This document shows positions 63,704 through 64,000 of a stretch of 64,000 nt of DNA, in pieces. Source of the stretch: UMGS1994 sp944386155 (GTDB lineage Bacteria > Bacillota > Clostridia > TANB77 > CAG-508); the NCBI GenBank assembly GCA_963931085.1, contig OZ006973.1:1116001-1180000 (forward strand), in the 5' to 3' direction. Numbering within the stretch: the first letter of the stretch is position 1; every line of letters begins with the position of its first letter. The position numbers were made by a program, and so were the translations under genes. The notes beneath the pieces were generated by a model. It was given only the letters and a program-made list of their open reading frames with translations, was not told the DNA's origin and did not search any database.

Positions 63704-64000
63704 CTATTCTCTTATAAATCTTTTAACAGCAAAAATAATCTTTTCTTTTACTTCTTCTAAGCTTCCTTTTATTGTACATCCAGCAGCTTTAATATGTCCA
63801 CCGCCACCAAATAATATACAAACATCAGAAACATTTACATATTCATTAGAACGAAGTGATACTTTAAATCCATCATCTTTTTCATATACAAATACAGAAA
63901 CTTCAACACCTTGAATATCTCTTCCTTCTTCAACAATACCGTCTAACTCATTTTGAGATACTCCTTTTTCTTCCATATCTTTTTTAGTTATATATGTAAA
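63704..64000 (-). CDS. nrnA: DHH-family oligoribonuclease NrnA, C-terminal part, cut by window edge
   Basis: The frame is open past 64000, so the N-terminal DHH domain lies outside the window. The visible part is DHHA1: SNEYVNVSDVC, then the GGGGHIKAAG substrate-binding motif. NrnA degrades nano-RNAs and pAp. The gene order with truB supports the call. Confidence 0.88.
   Translation of the reverse strand, partial: FTYITKKDMEEKGVSQNELDGIVEEGRDIQGVEVSVFVYEKDDGFKVSLRSNEYVNVSDVCILFGGGGHIKAAGCTIKGSLEEVKEKIIFAVKRFIRE

Noticed and set aside
1..64000. CRISPR arrays, tRNA and rRNA genes
   Set aside because: No regularly spaced direct repeats, no cloverleaf-like GC-richer stretches and no rRNA-like conserved blocks were seen in the gaps.

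Overview
The window is a very AT-rich chromosomal segment from a spore-forming, low-GC Gram-positive anaerobe, most likely an uncultured Clostridia lineage. The evidence is spoIVA, a 25-codon spoVM, a gerA-gerB-gerC operon, rubrerythrin with a PerR-type regulator, PASTA kinase prkC with phosphatase prpC, type II pre-pilin-like proteins, and AGGAGG ribosome binding sites. I found no tRNA, rRNA or CRISPR array.

Layout. 1-4.4 kb: a cut GT8 glycosyltransferase, then a co-oriented run of small house-cleaning enzymes (two GNATs, a MazG-like pyrophosphohydrolase, two NUDIX proteins, a histidine phosphatase). 4.4-7.7 kb: an accessory module (large serine recombinase, SHOCT-like protein, ParB-like HTH protein) with a repeat-rich non-coding stretch. 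7.7-13.7 kb: Fic protein, radical SAM protein, small P-loop kinase, AAA ATPase, rlmD, a low-molecular-weight phosphatase. 13.8-18.7 kb: an unusual 1139-residue NlpC/P60-VirB6-like fusion and a frameshifted membrane partner. 18.9-24.8 kb: spoIVA and, divergently, the germination receptor operon. 25-35.4 kb: rpmE, an ECF sigma/anti-sigma pair, a D,D-carboxypeptidase, two GH25 lysozyme-like proteins, rubrerythrin/perR. 35.4-45.5 kb: rpmB, spoVM, nth, a bactofilin-like membrane protein, then rpe-prkC-prpC-rlmN and tyrS; rpmB/spoVM/rpe/prkC/prpC/rlmN resembles the order known from Bacillus. 45.5-64 kb: membrane proteins, a Pit transporter, polA, a Dps-like protein, a queH-GNAT fusion, ruvB, ispG, truB and a cut nrnA.

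Main discovery. Five genes look broken: a 507-residue protein beside spoIVA, gerA, gerB, a GH25-LysM protein, and a 49-residue membrane protein beside spoVM. All five break in the same way. The zero frame reaches an in-frame CGG codon, and the real protein continues exactly one base later on the GGN glycine codon (CGGA or CGGT). By hand reading of both strands, these are the only in-frame CGG codons in any convincing gene of the window; every other CGG in a gene straddles two codons. This suggests that CGG is unassigned in this organism and causes, or is used for, +1 frameshifting (skipping of C, or CGGN read as one glycine). The frameshifted genes are mostly spore, germination or cell-wall genes. 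A systematic C-insertion sequencing artefact is the main alternative.
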